From NCBI RefSeq assembly GCF_040499845.1, contig NZ_CP159342.1, forward strand, positions 6,262,001 through 6,326,000: a stretch of 64,000 bases of DNA, in the 5' to 3' direction. Each line of letters opens with the position of its first letter. Positions within the stretch are counted from its first letter, which is position 1. Positions 8,373 through 17,713 of this stretch are shown piece by piece. Origin of the DNA: Micromonospora sp. CCTCC AA 2012012. Its GTDB lineage: Bacteria; Actinomycetota; Actinomycetes; Mycobacteriales; Micromonosporaceae. A program made the position numbers and the translations under genes. The notes under the pieces are model-generated. The model was not told where the DNA came from. It worked only from the letters and a program-made list of their open reading frames with translations, and did no database searches.

Positions 8373-9560
8373 CTAGAAGTACAACGTATTGGGGGCCAGC
8401 CCGCAGAGAATGCGGCCGTACAGCTCGTCGTTGGTGTCGGGGTGCATCAGGCCGTGCAGGTTCACGGCGTGGATGTCGCGGACCAGCCGCTGGATCGGCA
8501 CCGAGGTGTAGATGGACGAGCCGCCGCTGGCCGTGCCGAAGACGTCCACGGCGGACTTCGCCAGCCGGACCGCCCGGCCCATCCCGGCCCGCGCCCGGGC
8601 CCGCTCCTCGGGCGTCCAGGCCGAGCCGTCGGCGCCCTTGCCGTCCACCAGGTCGGCGACCGACCGGGCGTGGAACCCGACCTCGTCGATCAGCAGGGAA
8701 CCCTCGGCGACCTGGAGGTGGGTGATCGGCGCGTCGTGCTGGTTGTCGTACGCCGTGTAGGTGATCTTCCGGCCGGGGAGCCGGTCGAGGAACTCCCGCT
8801 TCGCCGCCCGGGCCAGGCCCCACACCGGACCGACCGACAGCGCCGAGGCGGTCGGCAGCAGCGGCGTGCGGTAGACCGGGGAGGCGGCGTTCGTGGCGGA
8901 GGCGTACTGCTCGGCGAGGACCAGCGGCAGCGGCAGGATCCGCTGCGCGGGCACGAAGACGTTCTCCGCCGCCGTGCTGACGCTGCCGGTGCCGCGCAGC
9001 CCGGAGGTCTCCCAGTCGTCGATGATCTGCAGCTCGCTCATCGGCACCACGGTCATGATCGGCCAGAACTCGCCGGGCGGGCTCGGGGCCGGCGCGACCG
9101 CCACGATCACCTGCCAGGTGGCGTGCTGGGCGCCGCTGATGAACCCCCACTTGCCGCTGAGCATCATGCCGCCCTCGACCGGCATGCACATGCCGGTGGG
9201 GCTGAGCGTGCCGCAGAGCCGGGCGTCGCCGTTGCCGAAGACCTCGTCCTGCACCTCGTCCGGCAGGAGCGACGTCATGAAGGTGGTGATCGCGTTGACC
9301 CCGCCGATCCAGGCGGCCGACGGGTCGCCCTCGGCGACCTGGCCCAGCACCTCCACGGCGGTCCGGGTGCCGGCCTCGTAGCCGCCGTAGCGGGCCGGCA
9401 GCATCAGCCGGAAGACGCCGGCCTCGGTCAGCGCCTCCACCGTCTCCTCGTGCAGGCGGCGGTTCTGCTCGCCCCACGCGATGTTCGCCCTCAGCGTCGG
9501 CCCGATCGCCGACGCACGTTCCACCAACTCGGTACGCGAGGGAAGCTGGGTGACATCCAT
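8373..9560 (-). CDS. Acyl-CoA-dehydrogenase-type flavin monooxygenase (HsaA-like)
   Basis: A 395-aa protein from ATG 9560, with AGGAG upstream. It shows the acyl-CoA dehydrogenase fold in order: N-terminal helices, the LPARYGGYEAG loop, a middle beta domain around GKWGFISGAQHATWQV, and a C-terminal helical domain ending with RLVRDIHAVNLHGLMHPDT. This pattern is typical of two-component group D flavin monooxygenases such as HsaA rather than of true dehydrogenases, since the usual catalytic Glu motif of the dehydrogenases is not seen. It would need reduced flavin, perhaps from the reductase at 27485. The substrate is unknown; an aromatic or core-oxidation role is possible. It diverges from the FAD monooxygenase at 9798. 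Confidence 0.82.
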   Translation of the reverse strand: MDVTQLPSRTELVERASAIGPTLRANIAWGEQNRRLHEETVEALTEAGVFRLMLPARYGGYEAGTRTAVEVLGQVAEGDPSAAWIGGVNAITTFMTSLLPDEVQDEVFGNGDARLCGTLSPTGMCMPVEGGMMLSGKWGFISGAQHATWQVIVAVAPAPSPPGEFWPIMTVVPMSELQIIDDWETSGLRGTGSVSTAAENVFVPAQRILPLPLVLAEQYASATNAASPVYRTPLLPTASALSVGPVWGLARAAKREFLDRLPGRKITYTAYDNQHDAPITHLQVAEGSLLIDEVGFHARSVADLVDGKGADGSAWTPEERARARAGMGRAVRLAKSAVDVFGTASGGSSIYTSVPIQRLVRDIHAVNLHGLMHPDTNDELYGRILCGLAPNTLYF

Positions 9561-9797
9561 CGGAGGTTCTCCTTCGCTCGTGGCTGTCCGGCGGGGCGTC
9601 ACCGCCGCCGCGCACAGGCTCGCACGCGCCATGACGGCGCTCATCTTCCGAAATGCCGACCCGTCCCGCCGGCGCTCGGCCCGGGCCAGGCCACCGCCGG
9701 CGGAGCGCAATCGCGGAGATGGTCCTCGATGGGCACCGATGAGACGGTCGAGGTTGAGCTGTCTGACCCCACGATAGGGAAACAGGAGGGAACCGCG
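9561..9797. promoter_or_regulatory. Divergent promoter region of the two flavoenzyme genes
   Basis: 237 non-coding bases between divergent starts. The only sites I can name are ribosome binding sites on each side (AGGAG before 9560 and CAGGAGGGA before 9798). No repeat or operator could be recognised. Confidence 0.4.
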
Positions 9798-11138
9798 ATG
9801 GAGGTTCTTCCGGAGGACCGCGTCGTCGTACTGGGCGGGAGTATGGCCGGGCTGCTGGCCGCGCGGGTCCTGGCGGACGCGTACGCCGAGGTGGTCGTCG
9901 TCGATCGCGACAAGATCGTCGGCGTCACCACCGCGCGCCGCGGCGTCCCTCAGGGACGGCACGTGCACGGCCTGCTGGCCCGCGGCCAGCAGGTGCTGGA
10001 GGAGTTGTTCCCCGGCTTCACCGACGACGCGATCGCCGCCGGGGTGCCCACCGGCGACCTCGGCGAGCTGCGCTGGTTCTTCAACGGCCAACGGCTGCGC
10101 AAAGGCACCACCGGGCTGATCTGCGTCTCGACGGACCGGCCGGTGCTGGAGGGGATGGTCCGGGCCCGGGTCGCCGCGCTGCCCAACGTGCGCTTCGTGG
10201 AGAGCACCGACGTGGTGGGGCTGGTCGCCACCCCGGACGCGGCACGGATCACCGGCGTCCGGGTGAGCGAGCACGCCGGCGACGGCACCGAGGAGGTCAT
10301 CGAGGCCGGGCTGGTCGTCGACGCCACCGGGCGCGGCTCCCGGACGCCGGTCTGGCTGGAGGAGCTCGGCTACCAGCGGCCCGAGACCGAGAAGGTCCCG
10401 ATCGACCTGACCTACACCACCCGGCACTTCCGGCTGCGGGACGAGAGCATCCTTGACGGGGACCTGTCGATCAACCCGGTCTCCACCCCGGCCCAGCCCC
10501 GCGGGGCGTTCTTCTCCCGGGTCGGTCACGGCCGGTGCATCGTCTCGCTGACCGGCGTGCTCGGCGACGCGGCCGCCCCGGACGACGAGTCCTTCATGGA
10601 GTGGACCCGCACCCTGCCGGTCTCCGACGTCTACGACGTCATCCACGACGCCGAGCCGCTGGACGACCCGGTGTCGTTCAAGTACCCGGCCAGCGTCCGC
10701 CGCCGCTACGACCTGCTGGAGCGCTTCCCCGAGCGGCTGCTGGTGGTCGGCGACGCGATGTGCAGCTTCAACCCGGTCTACGGCCAGGGCATGACGGTCG
10801 CCGCGCTGGAGGCGCTGGCGCTGCGTACGCACCTGGAGAGCGGCGTGCCGGAGCCGCTGGTGTTCTTCAAGGACATCTCCGCCGTGATCGACGTGCCGTG
10901 GCAGATCTCGGCCGGCGCCGACCTGGACTTCGCCGAGGTGCCCGGCCCCCGGCCGCCGGAGCTGCAGATGATGAACTCCTACATGTCGCTGCTCCAGTCC
11001 GCGGCGACCCGGGACGGCGAGGTGACCCGGACGTTCATGCGGGTGGCCGGCCTGGTCGACCCGCCCACCGCGCTGATGAGCCCGGACATGATCTACCGGG
11101 TGCTCAAGCACGGCACGCCCCGGCCGCAGGCCGCCTGA
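9798..11138 (+). CDS. FAD-dependent aromatic hydroxylase/epoxidase-like monooxygenase
   Basis: A 446-aa protein; ATG 9798 follows CAGGAGGGA. The N-terminal Rossmann motif is VVVLGGSMAGLLAARVLADAY, then VVDRDKI at the end of the second strand; the second FAD motif is RLLVVGDAMCSFNPVYGQGM (GDA, about residues 318-337). This is the p-hydroxybenzoate-hydroxylase/squalene-epoxidase superfamily. The tryptophan motif WxWxIP of flavin halogenases is absent, so it is read as a hydroxylase or epoxidase. It is monocistronic between a divergent promoter and a terminator. Epoxidation or hydroxylation of the enediyne core or an aromatic group is possible. Confidence 0.83.
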   Translation: MEVLPEDRVVVLGGSMAGLLAARVLADAYAEVVVVDRDKIVGVTTARRGVPQGRHVHGLLARGQQVLEELFPGFTDDAIAAGVPTGDLGELRWFFNGQRLRKGTTGLICVSTDRPVLEGMVRARVAALPNVRFVESTDVVGLVATPDAARITGVRVSEHAGDGTEEVIEAGLVVDATGRGSRTPVWLEELGYQRPETEKVPIDLTYTTRHFRLRDESILDGDLSINPVSTPAQPRGAFFSRVGHGRCIVSLTGVLGDAAAPDDESFMEWTRTLPVSDVYDVIHDAEPLDDPVSFKYPASVRRRYDLLERFPERLLVVGDAMCSFNPVYGQGMTVAALEALALRTHLESGVPEPLVFFKDISAVIDVPWQISAGADLDFAEVPGPRPPELQMMNSYMSLLQSAATRDGEVTRTFMRVAGLVDPPTALMSPDMIYRVLKHGTPRPQAA

Positions 11139-11151
11139 CCGCACACGAGAA

Positions 11152-11177
11152 CGGCGGTGCGCTGATGCGCACCGCCG
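11152..11177. terminator. Bidirectional hairpin terminator between convergent genes
   Basis: A perfect 11-bp stem (11152-11162 with 11167-11177) around the loop TGAT lies between the convergent FAD monooxygenase and P450 stop codons. On the plus strand it is followed by ATTT. Confidence 0.75.
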
Positions 11178-11202
11178 ATTTCGCGTACCGGCCCGGGTCG
11201 TC

Positions 11203-12441
11203 TCAGACGGCCGCCGGCACCTTGGTCAGCCGGACCGGCAGGGTCCGGTGGCCGTTCATGATGAACGTCGGCAGCGGCTGGAGCTCCTCCGGCGGGACCC
11301 CCAGGGACAGGTCGGGGAAGCGCGCGAAGAGACGCGACAGGCCGGTCTCGGCGATCAGCCGGGCCACCCCCGCACCCAGGCAGTAGTGCGGGCCGTGCCC
11401 GAAGGAGAGGTGCTCCTTGTCCGGGCGGGAGATGTCGAAGACGTCCGCGTCCGACCCGTGCAGGGCCGGGTCCCGCCCGACCGCGCTGTAGTTGACGAGG
11501 ATCGGGTCACCCTTCGGGATCACCACGCCGTCGACCTCGACGTCCTCCACCGCGTACCGCAGGGGCAGGTGGGCGAGCGGGGACTCGGTGCGCAGCACCT
11601 CGTCCGTCACGTCGTCCCAGGAGCGCTGGCCCGAGAGCACCAGGTCGAGCTGCTCGGGGTGGGTCAGCAGCGCGGTGACCGCGTTGTCCAGGAAGTTGAT
11701 GGTGGTCTCCGAGCCGGCGCCGAGGATGGCGAAGATGGTGTCGGTCAGCTCCTGCTCGCTGAGCGCCGAGCCGTCCTCGTCGCGGGCCGCGATCAGGTCG
11801 CTGGTGATGTCCTCGCCCGGGTTGCGGCGCTTCTCCTCGATCAGCTCCAGCATCGCCGAGCGCCAGCCGGCCAGCACCGCCTGGGCCTGCTCCGGGGTGA
11901 CCGTCGTGTCGACCATCATGTCGATCACCTTGGCGGTACGCGCCCGGGCGGTCTCCGACATGCCGATCAGGTCGGCGACCAGCCGGGCCGGCAGCGGATA
12001 GGCGAACTTCTCCCGCAGGTCGACGATCTCGCCCGGCCCGGCGGTGGCCATGCCGTCGAGCAGCTCGTCGGTCAACTCGATCACCCGCGGCCGGAGGCTC
12101 TCCGTACGCCGGGGGCTGAACGCCTTGCCGACCAGCCGCCGCAGCCGCACGTGGTTCTTGCCGTACGCGGTGACCATGTTGTCCATCGCGATCCAGCTGA
12201 TCATCTCCCAGTCCGGCGCGATCTCACCGTTGATGAACGCCGGCCAGTGGTTGCGCGCGTTTTTGGTGACCCGCGGGTCGGACAGCACCTGCTTGATCGA
12301 CTCGTAGCTGTTGAGCGACCAGGCCCTCACCCGGCCCGGCAGCTCCACCTGCACCGGACCCTCGGCGCGCAGCCTGGCCGCTTCGCCGTGGAGGTCGCGG
12401 CCCAAGGTGTCGAGTGCGAAGGGACATTTGTTCTCCTGCAC
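11203..12441 (-). CDS. Cytochrome P450 (CYP105/107-like bacterial class)
   Basis: A 412-aa soluble P450. GTG 12441 is preferred because GGGAGGA lies just before it; an ATG five codons upstream has no ribosome binding site. The heme loop FGHGPHYCLGAG and the K-helix region (VLRTESPLAHLPLRYA) are present. The I-helix reads GAGSETTINF, so the usual acidic-alcohol pair is Glu-Thr. It is the last gene of the minus-strand operon with the A-PCP protein, 21 bases after it. P450s following an adenylation-PCP pair often hydroxylate the carrier-bound amino acid, so beta-hydroxylation of a PCP-tethered substrate is a reasonable guess. Electron partners are not encoded nearby. Confidence 0.9.
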   Translation of the reverse strand: MQENKCPFALDTLGRDLHGEAARLRAEGPVQVELPGRVRAWSLNSYESIKQVLSDPRVTKNARNHWPAFINGEIAPDWEMISWIAMDNMVTAYGKNHVRLRRLVGKAFSPRRTESLRPRVIELTDELLDGMATAGPGEIVDLREKFAYPLPARLVADLIGMSETARARTAKVIDMMVDTTVTPEQAQAVLAGWRSAMLELIEEKRRNPGEDITSDLIAARDEDGSALSEQELTDTIFAILGAGSETTINFLDNAVTALLTHPEQLDLVLSGQRSWDDVTDEVLRTESPLAHLPLRYAVEDVEVDGVVIPKGDPILVNYSAVGRDPALHGSDADVFDISRPDKEHLSFGHGPHYCLGAGVARLIAETGLSRLFARFPDLSLGVPPEELQPLPTFIMNGHRTLPVRLTKVPAAV

Positions 12442-12462
12442 GGTTCCTCCCGGCATCGTGTT

Positions 12463-14238
12463 CTATGAGGTGGCGACGGCACCAGCGGCCGCGCCACGGG
12501 TCTGTTCGAGCGCGATCTGCCCGGCCAGCAGGGCCGGCGTGGGGTTGTCGTAGAGCGTCTCGATGGGCAGGCGGATGCCGGTGGCCTGCTCGATCCGGAT
12601 GATGATCCGGATCGCCTGCAGGGACTGGCCGGAGAGTTCGAAGAAGTCGTCGTCCAGGCCGACCGTCGGCTGACCGAGCGCCTCGGCGAAGGCCGCCGAG
12701 GTCATCTCCTCCAGCGGGCTGAGCACCGGCGCCGCCTCCTGCGACCTCGCCGCGCCGGGCTCCGGCAGGGCGGCCCGGTCGAGCTTGCCGTTGGGGGTCA
12801 GCGGCAGCTCGTCCAGCACCACGAACGCCTCCGGGACCATGTAGCCCGGCAGGGCCGTGGCCGCGTACCCGCGCAGCTCGTCGGTCCGCAGGCCGGGCTT
12901 CGTGACCACGTACGCGAGCAGCCGCTTGTCGTCCCGGTCGTCGAGGGCCCGGGCCACCACCGCGGCGTCGACGACCGCGGGATGCGCCGCGAGCACGGCC
13001 TCCACCTCGGCCGGCTCCACCCGGAAGCCACGGATCTTCACCTGGTCGTCGGCGCGGCCCAGCAGCTCCAGCGCGCCGTCGGTGGTCCACCGGCCGAGGT
13101 CGCCGGTCCGGTACATCCGGGAGCCCGGCTCGCCGAACGGGTCCGCGACGAACCGCTCCGCGGTCTGCCCGGGGCGGCCGAGATAGCCGCGGGCGATGCC
13201 CTGACCGCCCACGTAGACCTCGCCCTCGTCGGCCGGGCGCAGCCGCTCGTCGAGCAGGTGGACCCGCTTGCCGTGCAGCGCGCGCCCCACCGGCACGGTG
13301 CCGTCCGCCCGGTACGGCGCGGTGATCGGCGACTGGGTGGTGAAGAGGGTCGTCTCGGTCGCGCCGTACATGGCCCGCACGACGAGGTGCGGGTTCGCCG
13401 CCAGCACCCGGGCGACGGCCGCGCCGGAGATCACGTCGCCGCCGGTCATCACCTCGCGCAGCGGGGCCAGCAGCTCCGGGGCCTCCTGGGCGACGACCCG
13501 GAAGAGGCCGGCGGTCAGGTGCGCCACCGTGACGCCCTCCCGGGCCAGCACGTCGCCCAGCACACCGGCGGTGATCTCGCCGGGCGGGAAGAGGACGATC
13601 CGGCGGCCGTGCAGCAGGGGGACCCAGATCTCGAACGTCGACATGCCGAACGCGAAGGGCGCGATCAGCAGCGACCGGTCGTACACCTCGGAGTCCCAGG
13701 TGGGCTGGCGGATCAGGCTCAGCGCGTCGCCGTGGGTGATGGCGACGCCCTTGGGCTCACCGGTGGAGCCGGAGGTGAACATGACGTACGCGAGGTTCTC
13801 CGGGCCCACCGCCGGCGCGGCGGCGACCTCGGCCTCGGCCCCGGCGTCGGTGTCCTCGGTGGGCACGAGCAGGGTGCGGCAGCGCTCGGGCAGGCCCCGC
13901 GCGCTGGTCGTGGCGTCCGCCAGCAGCACCGGGCCGCCGAGCTGGTCCACGATCCGCTGCAACCGGGCCGCCGGGTAGGAGGTGTGCAGCGGCACGTAGT
14001 AGGCGCCGGTCCGGGCCACCGCGAGCGTGGCGACCACCAGGTCCACCGAGCGTTCCATCAGGATCGCGACCGGCACCTCGGGGCCCGCACCCAGGGCGGT
14101 GAGCCGCCGGGCCAGCGCGGCGGAGCGGCGGTCGAGGTCGGCGTACCGGAGGGTCACGTCCCCGGCGGAGAGGGCGACCGCGTCCGGATCACGCGCCACC
14201 TGCGCGGCGAAGGCGGCCGGAACGGAGGAGGGTTGCAT
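12463..14238 (-). CDS. NRPS didomain protein, adenylation + peptidyl carrier (A-PCP)
   Basis: A 591-aa protein from ATG 14238 with GGGAG upstream. The adenylation domain (about 1-500) has the A3 motif FTSGSTGEPKG, A5 YGATETT, A7 YRTGDLG, A8 LGRADDQVKIRG and A10 TPNGKLDRA. The PCP (about 510-580) has the carrier Ser in FFELSGQSLQAI. Aligning A4 (FAFGMSTFEIW) by eye puts Gly where the alpha-amino-group-binding Asp235 normally sits; the other pocket residues read roughly M-F-H-M-G-M-L-F plus Lys517. Loss of Asp235 is typical of domains for beta-amino, aryl or other non-alpha-amino acids. No condensation or thioesterase domain is present, so it loads a building block for use in trans, like SgcC1/SgcC2 fused. 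Confidence 0.9.
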   Translation of the reverse strand: MQPSSVPAAFAAQVARDPDAVALSAGDVTLRYADLDRRSAALARRLTALGAGPEVPVAILMERSVDLVVATLAVARTGAYYVPLHTSYPAARLQRIVDQLGGPVLLADATTSARGLPERCRTLLVPTEDTDAGAEAEVAAAPAVGPENLAYVMFTSGSTGEPKGVAITHGDALSLIRQPTWDSEVYDRSLLIAPFAFGMSTFEIWVPLLHGRRIVLFPPGEITAGVLGDVLAREGVTVAHLTAGLFRVVAQEAPELLAPLREVMTGGDVISGAAVARVLAANPHLVVRAMYGATETTLFTTQSPITAPYRADGTVPVGRALHGKRVHLLDERLRPADEGEVYVGGQGIARGYLGRPGQTAERFVADPFGEPGSRMYRTGDLGRWTTDGALELLGRADDQVKIRGFRVEPAEVEAVLAAHPAVVDAAVVARALDDRDDKRLLAYVVTKPGLRTDELRGYAATALPGYMVPEAFVVLDELPLTPNGKLDRAALPEPGAARSQEAAPVLSPLEEMTSAAFAEALGQPTVGLDDDFFELSGQSLQAIRIIIRIEQATGIRLPIETLYDNPTPALLAGQIALEQTRGAAAGAVATS

Positions 14239-14413
14239 ACCGTACTCCCATCGTGTGCGAGCGTCGCGGCGAACCCGTCGGCACGCGAAGCGGTCCGTCC
14301 TCACGATCGCTTCGGCCGATGCGCCGGGTCATCTCTCTGAGTGCTGTCGGTCCGGCCCGGGCGGCGTCGTGGTCGCCCCACGCCACCGCCCGGGCCGGGT
14401 ACGCGGCCGAGGG

Positions 14414-15487
14414 CTACGGACGCTCGCCCGCCGTGGCCACGGGAAGGCTGGCGGCCAGCCGGGCGCCCTGCGCCCGCGCCGCCGTGAACGCGGCCCACGC
14501 CGCGATCGCCAGGAGGTCCCGGTCCGCCGCGCCGTCGCGTCGCACCGCCGCCACGACCTCGTCGCCGACCCGCCACGACGAGACGCTCACCAGCAGCGCC
14601 AGCCGGGCCGCCGCCCGTTCCGCCGCCGGCACCCCGCCGAGCGCCGCCTCCAGCGCCGGCCCGGCGCCGAGCGCGAGCAGGCGGGGGTCCGGCGCGTACG
14701 CCTGGTCGCGGACCAGCTCCCGGACCGGCGCGGAGAGCACGTCCGCCCCGGCCCGGTCGATCGCGGCGCCGGCCCGGGCCAGCGCGGAGCCGAGCACCGA
14801 GTCACCGGCCCAGCCCAGGTCGGCCGGCACCGGCGCGGCGGGCAGCAGGTGCAGGACCGCGCCCGGCGCCGGCGCCCGGCGGGCGAACCGGCCCAGCACC
14901 GAGGAGGTGACGGCCCGGATCCGGGGCAGGGCGACGCGGGGCGCCGGCGGCAGCGGCGTCTCCGGCAGGAAGACGTTCACCATCCGGTTCAGGTAATGGA
15001 AGGTGAGCGCCACCCCGATCAGCCCCGGGCGCAGTGCGGCCGGGCACCGCGGCGCGCCGTCGTCGAGCCCGGACGCCCACCGGGCCAGCGCGGCGCGCCA
15101 CGGATCGGCGATCCCGTCGATCCGACCGGCGGCCACCGCCGCCGCGTCGGGGTGCCGGATCAGCCCGCGCAGCGCCGCGCCGTGGATCTCCACGCAGTAC
15201 GGGCACCGGTTCGCCGCCGACACCGCCGCGGCGACCACCTCCCGGTCCGGCCGCGGCGGCTCGCCCGCCACCAGCAGGGTCTCCCGCACCAGCAACCACG
15301 CCGCAGCCAGCAGGGTGGGCTCGGCGGCGTGCAGCGCCACCGGCGGTGCGAGCATCCCGAACTCGTCCTCCATCCGGGAGTACACGGCGGCCACCGTGCC
15401 GGTGGCCGCCCGGTGCCGCACCGGCGTCACGTGCCGGATCTGCGCCAGGGTGATCCCGCGGGTCACCCGGGCGAACAGGCTGGACAT
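14414..15487 (-). CDS. AhpD-like (carboxymuconolactone decarboxylase fold) protein, copy 1
   Basis: A protein of about 357 aa from ATG 15487 (GTG 15496 is possible). It carries the AhpD-type redox motif RCPYCVEIHG, with the CxxC and following His, in a helical fold. It is longer than a plain AhpD, with a second helical half ending in a region like WRVGDEVVAAVRRDGAADRDLL. It is clearly paralogous to the plus-strand gene at 17951: both share FHYLxRMVNVFL and a related C-terminus. AhpD-type proteins are thiol-dependent peroxidases or disulfide reductases. It lies 25 bases downstream of the GMC gene in one operon. A thiol redox or protective role with respect to the thiol-activated enediyne is conceivable. 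Confidence 0.78.
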   Translation of the reverse strand: MSSLFARVTRGITLAQIRHVTPVRHRAATGTVAAVYSRMEDEFGMLAPPVALHAAEPTLLAAAWLLVRETLLVAGEPPRPDREVVAAAVSAANRCPYCVEIHGAALRGLIRHPDAAAVAAGRIDGIADPWRAALARWASGLDDGAPRCPAALRPGLIGVALTFHYLNRMVNVFLPETPLPPAPRVALPRIRAVTSSVLGRFARRAPAPGAVLHLLPAAPVPADLGWAGDSVLGSALARAGAAIDRAGADVLSAPVRELVRDQAYAPDPRLLALGAGPALEAALGGVPAAERAAARLALLVSVSSWRVGDEVVAAVRRDGAADRDLLAIAAWAAFTAARAQGARLAASLPVATAGERP

Positions 15488-15512
15488 CGTGGTCACCGCC
15501 GTCGCCCGCCGG

Positions 15513-17147
15513 TCACCGGGCCACGGGCTGACGCGTGGTGGACGGGACGCCCTCCGGCAGGGTGCCGCGGTAGGTCACCCGGACACCCCGGTCGGCGGCC
15601 GCCTTGACGATGCCGGGCATGGCGCGTTCGGCCAGCGCCGCGATGGTGAGCGCCGGGTTGACGGTCAACGCGCCGGGCACCGCCGAGCCGTCGGTGACGA
15701 AGATGCCGGGGTGCCCGCGCAGCTCGTGGGTGTCGTCGAGCGCGCTGGTCGCCGGGTCGTCGCCGATCCGGCACGACGCCAGCGGATGCACGGTGTACGC
15801 CCCGACCAGGTCGTTGGTCCACGGCCGTACCTTGGCCAGCCCGTCTCGCTCCAGGATCTGCCGCACGTCGGCGTCGGAGAGCGCCCAGCCGCGCCGGGTG
15901 TTCGGCGTGGGGTCGTAGCTCAACGGGCCGGTGCCGAGCATCTGCTGGGACAGCCGTACCGCGTTGCCGGTCTCCGGGGGCGGCCCGAAGACGCCCTCGT
16001 TGTCGTCCTCCGACATGGTGAAGACGGTCAGCCACGACTGCCAGCGCCGGAGCATCTCCTTCTTCTGCGGGCCGAACCAGGTCGGGCCGGTGGCGTCCGG
16101 CACCTGCGCGAGGATCGTCCCGAGGCCCGGCGGGAAGTAGAGCTGCTCCAGCGAGTAGCGCTCGTACTCCGGCAGGTCGCCGTCGAGCTTGTCCCAGCAG
16201 GCGACGGTCGGACCGCGGCCGATCTGGTTCGCGGCGAACGCCTGGCCGTCCTCCCGGCTCAGGCCGAGGACCTCGCGGACCCGGTCCTCGTCGAAGACCG
16301 CGGTGTTGAGCCGCTCGCCGTTGCCGGAGAAGTACCGGCCGACGGCGTGCGGCATCTTGCCGAGGGTCGCCTCGGAGCGCTGGAGGATGACCGGGGTCGC
16401 GGCGGTGCCGGCGGCGAGCACCACGATCTTGGCGTCGATGGCACCGGCGTCGTGCAGGATCCGGTAGTCCTCGTCGTCGACGATCCGGTAGTGCACCCGG
16501 TAGCCGCCGTCGTCGTTGCGGGTCAGGTGCTGCACCTCGTGCAGCGGCCGGATCTCGGTCTGGTGCTCCAGGGCGCCCGGCAGGTAGTTGAGCAGCATCG
16601 AGCGCTTGGCGTCGAACTTGCAGCCCGCCATCATCCAGTTGCAGTTGGTGCAGAGGTCGAGGTCGACCGCCGAGGGTGAGGGGTTCGCCGTCCGGCCGGA
16701 GTGGTGGCAGGCGGCACCGAAGAGGCCACCGGAGTACGGCACCTTGTCCCAGCCCTGCTGCTTGATCGGCAGGGCGGCGGAGACCCGGTCGTACCAGGGG
16801 TCGAGGCTCTCCCGGGTGATGGCGGCCGGCCACATCCGGCGGCCGATCGAACCGTGCCGCTCGAAGACGAACTTCGGCGCCCGGGGCATCGTCGCGAAGT
16901 AGACCACGCTGCCGCCGCCGACGCAGTTGCCGCCGAGCACGCTCATGCCGTCGCCGATGACGAAGTCGAAGATCCTGGTGTACGACTTGCCGAGCTCGAA
17001 GTTGTGGTCGAACTCGTCGGCGGAGAGCCACGGCCCGCGTTCCAGCATGACCACCTTGGCGCCCCCCACCGCCAGGTGGTACGCCGCGATGGAGCCGCCG
17101 AAACCGGTGCCGACCACCACGACGTCGGCCTGTTCGATTGCTGTCAT
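15513..17147 (-). CDS. GMC-family FAD oxidoreductase (SgcE9-like)
   Basis: A 544-aa protein from ATG 17147, preceded by GGGGAG. The N-terminal FAD motif is VVVGTGFGGSIAAYHL, followed by MLERGPW; the C-terminal GMC region has HPLASCRIGDD and TDGSAVPGALTVNPALTIAALAERAM. A Cys cluster CTNCNWMMAGC is inserted, as in cholesterol-oxidase-like members. SgcE9-type GMC oxidoreductases are conserved in nine-membered enediyne pathways, so this supports that assignment. Its start overlaps the stop of the DUF5987 gene, suggesting that the two products act as a complex. The oxidised substrate is probably an enediyne-core intermediate (inference). Confidence 0.88.
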   Translation of the reverse strand: MTAIEQADVVVVGTGFGGSIAAYHLAVGGAKVVMLERGPWLSADEFDHNFELGKSYTRIFDFVIGDGMSVLGGNCVGGGSVVYFATMPRAPKFVFERHGSIGRRMWPAAITRESLDPWYDRVSAALPIKQQGWDKVPYSGGLFGAACHHSGRTANPSPSAVDLDLCTNCNWMMAGCKFDAKRSMLLNYLPGALEHQTEIRPLHEVQHLTRNDDGGYRVHYRIVDDEDYRILHDAGAIDAKIVVLAAGTAATPVILQRSEATLGKMPHAVGRYFSGNGERLNTAVFDEDRVREVLGLSREDGQAFAANQIGRGPTVACWDKLDGDLPEYERYSLEQLYFPPGLGTILAQVPDATGPTWFGPQKKEMLRRWQSWLTVFTMSEDDNEGVFGPPPETGNAVRLSQQMLGTGPLSYDPTPNTRRGWALSDADVRQILERDGLAKVRPWTNDLVGAYTVHPLASCRIGDDPATSALDDTHELRGHPGIFVTDGSAVPGALTVNPALTIAALAERAMPGIVKAAADRGVRVTYRGTLPEGVPSTTRQPVAR

Positions 17148-17713
17148 TCCGGACTCCCCGTCGACGTCGTACGCGGGTGCGGGTCGGCCAGCGGCCGCCC
17201 GTAGGAGAAGGCGGGGAACCGCCAGAGCCCGTCCGAGCCGGGCCGGTTGTAGCCGATGGTCAGCAGGCCGGGGTGGCCCTGCGCGAGCGCGTCCAGCGTG
17301 TCGAGGTGCGCGGCGCTGTCGAACGCCATGTTGCTGAACAGCGCCAGCCCGACCCACATCGCCTTCTCCGGGTGCTCCGGCGCGGTGAGCTCCAGCACGA
17401 GCGCGGTCCGGTCCTCGAACGACAGCGCCACGAACGGCGGCACGGCGGAGTCGAGCGGGCGGCCGTTGTCGCCGGCGTACCGGAGGGCGTGGTCGTTGAG
17501 CGTGATGACCAGCGAGTCCAGCGACGGCGCGACGCCGGTGGCCGGGTCGTGCAGCAGGTCCAGGGCGCCCGCCGCCACCGCACCACCGCCGGGGGCGGCA
17601 CCGGCCACGGCGCGGTCGCCGGCATGGCGCTTCTCGCCCGGGATGATCGTGTCGGCGAAAGCCTCCAACGTCATGGTCCGTGCTTCCTGGTAATTGTCCG
17701 GTGGGGCTGACAT
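17144..17713 (-). CDS. DUF5987 protein, putative small partner of the GMC oxidoreductase
   Basis: A 189-aa protein starting at ATG 17713, five bases after AGAGG. It begins with the pattern LEAFADTIIPGEKRH, resembling the small subunit (subunit 3) of gluconate-dehydrogenase-type enzymes, and continues with helices such as FSNMAFDSAAHLDTLDALA. Its stop overlaps the GMC start (ATGA), so the two are translationally coupled and likely form a large/small subunit pair. There is no Tat or Sec signal. I assign DUF5987 from this pattern and context; the catalytic contribution is unknown. Confidence 0.7.
   Translation of the reverse strand: MSAPPDNYQEARTMTLEAFADTIIPGEKRHAGDRAVAGAAPGGGAVAAGALDLLHDPATGVAPSLDSLVITLNDHALRYAGDNGRPLDSAVPPFVALSFEDRTALVLELTAPEHPEKAMWVGLALFSNMAFDSAAHLDTLDALAQGHPGLLTIGYNRPGSDGLWRFPAFSYGRPLADPHPRTTSTGSPE

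Noticed and set aside
9798-11138. Flavin-dependent halogenase as the function of the FAD monooxygenase
   Set aside because: The tryptophan motif WxWxIP and the halogenase Lys context are absent; only the generic FAD motifs are seen.
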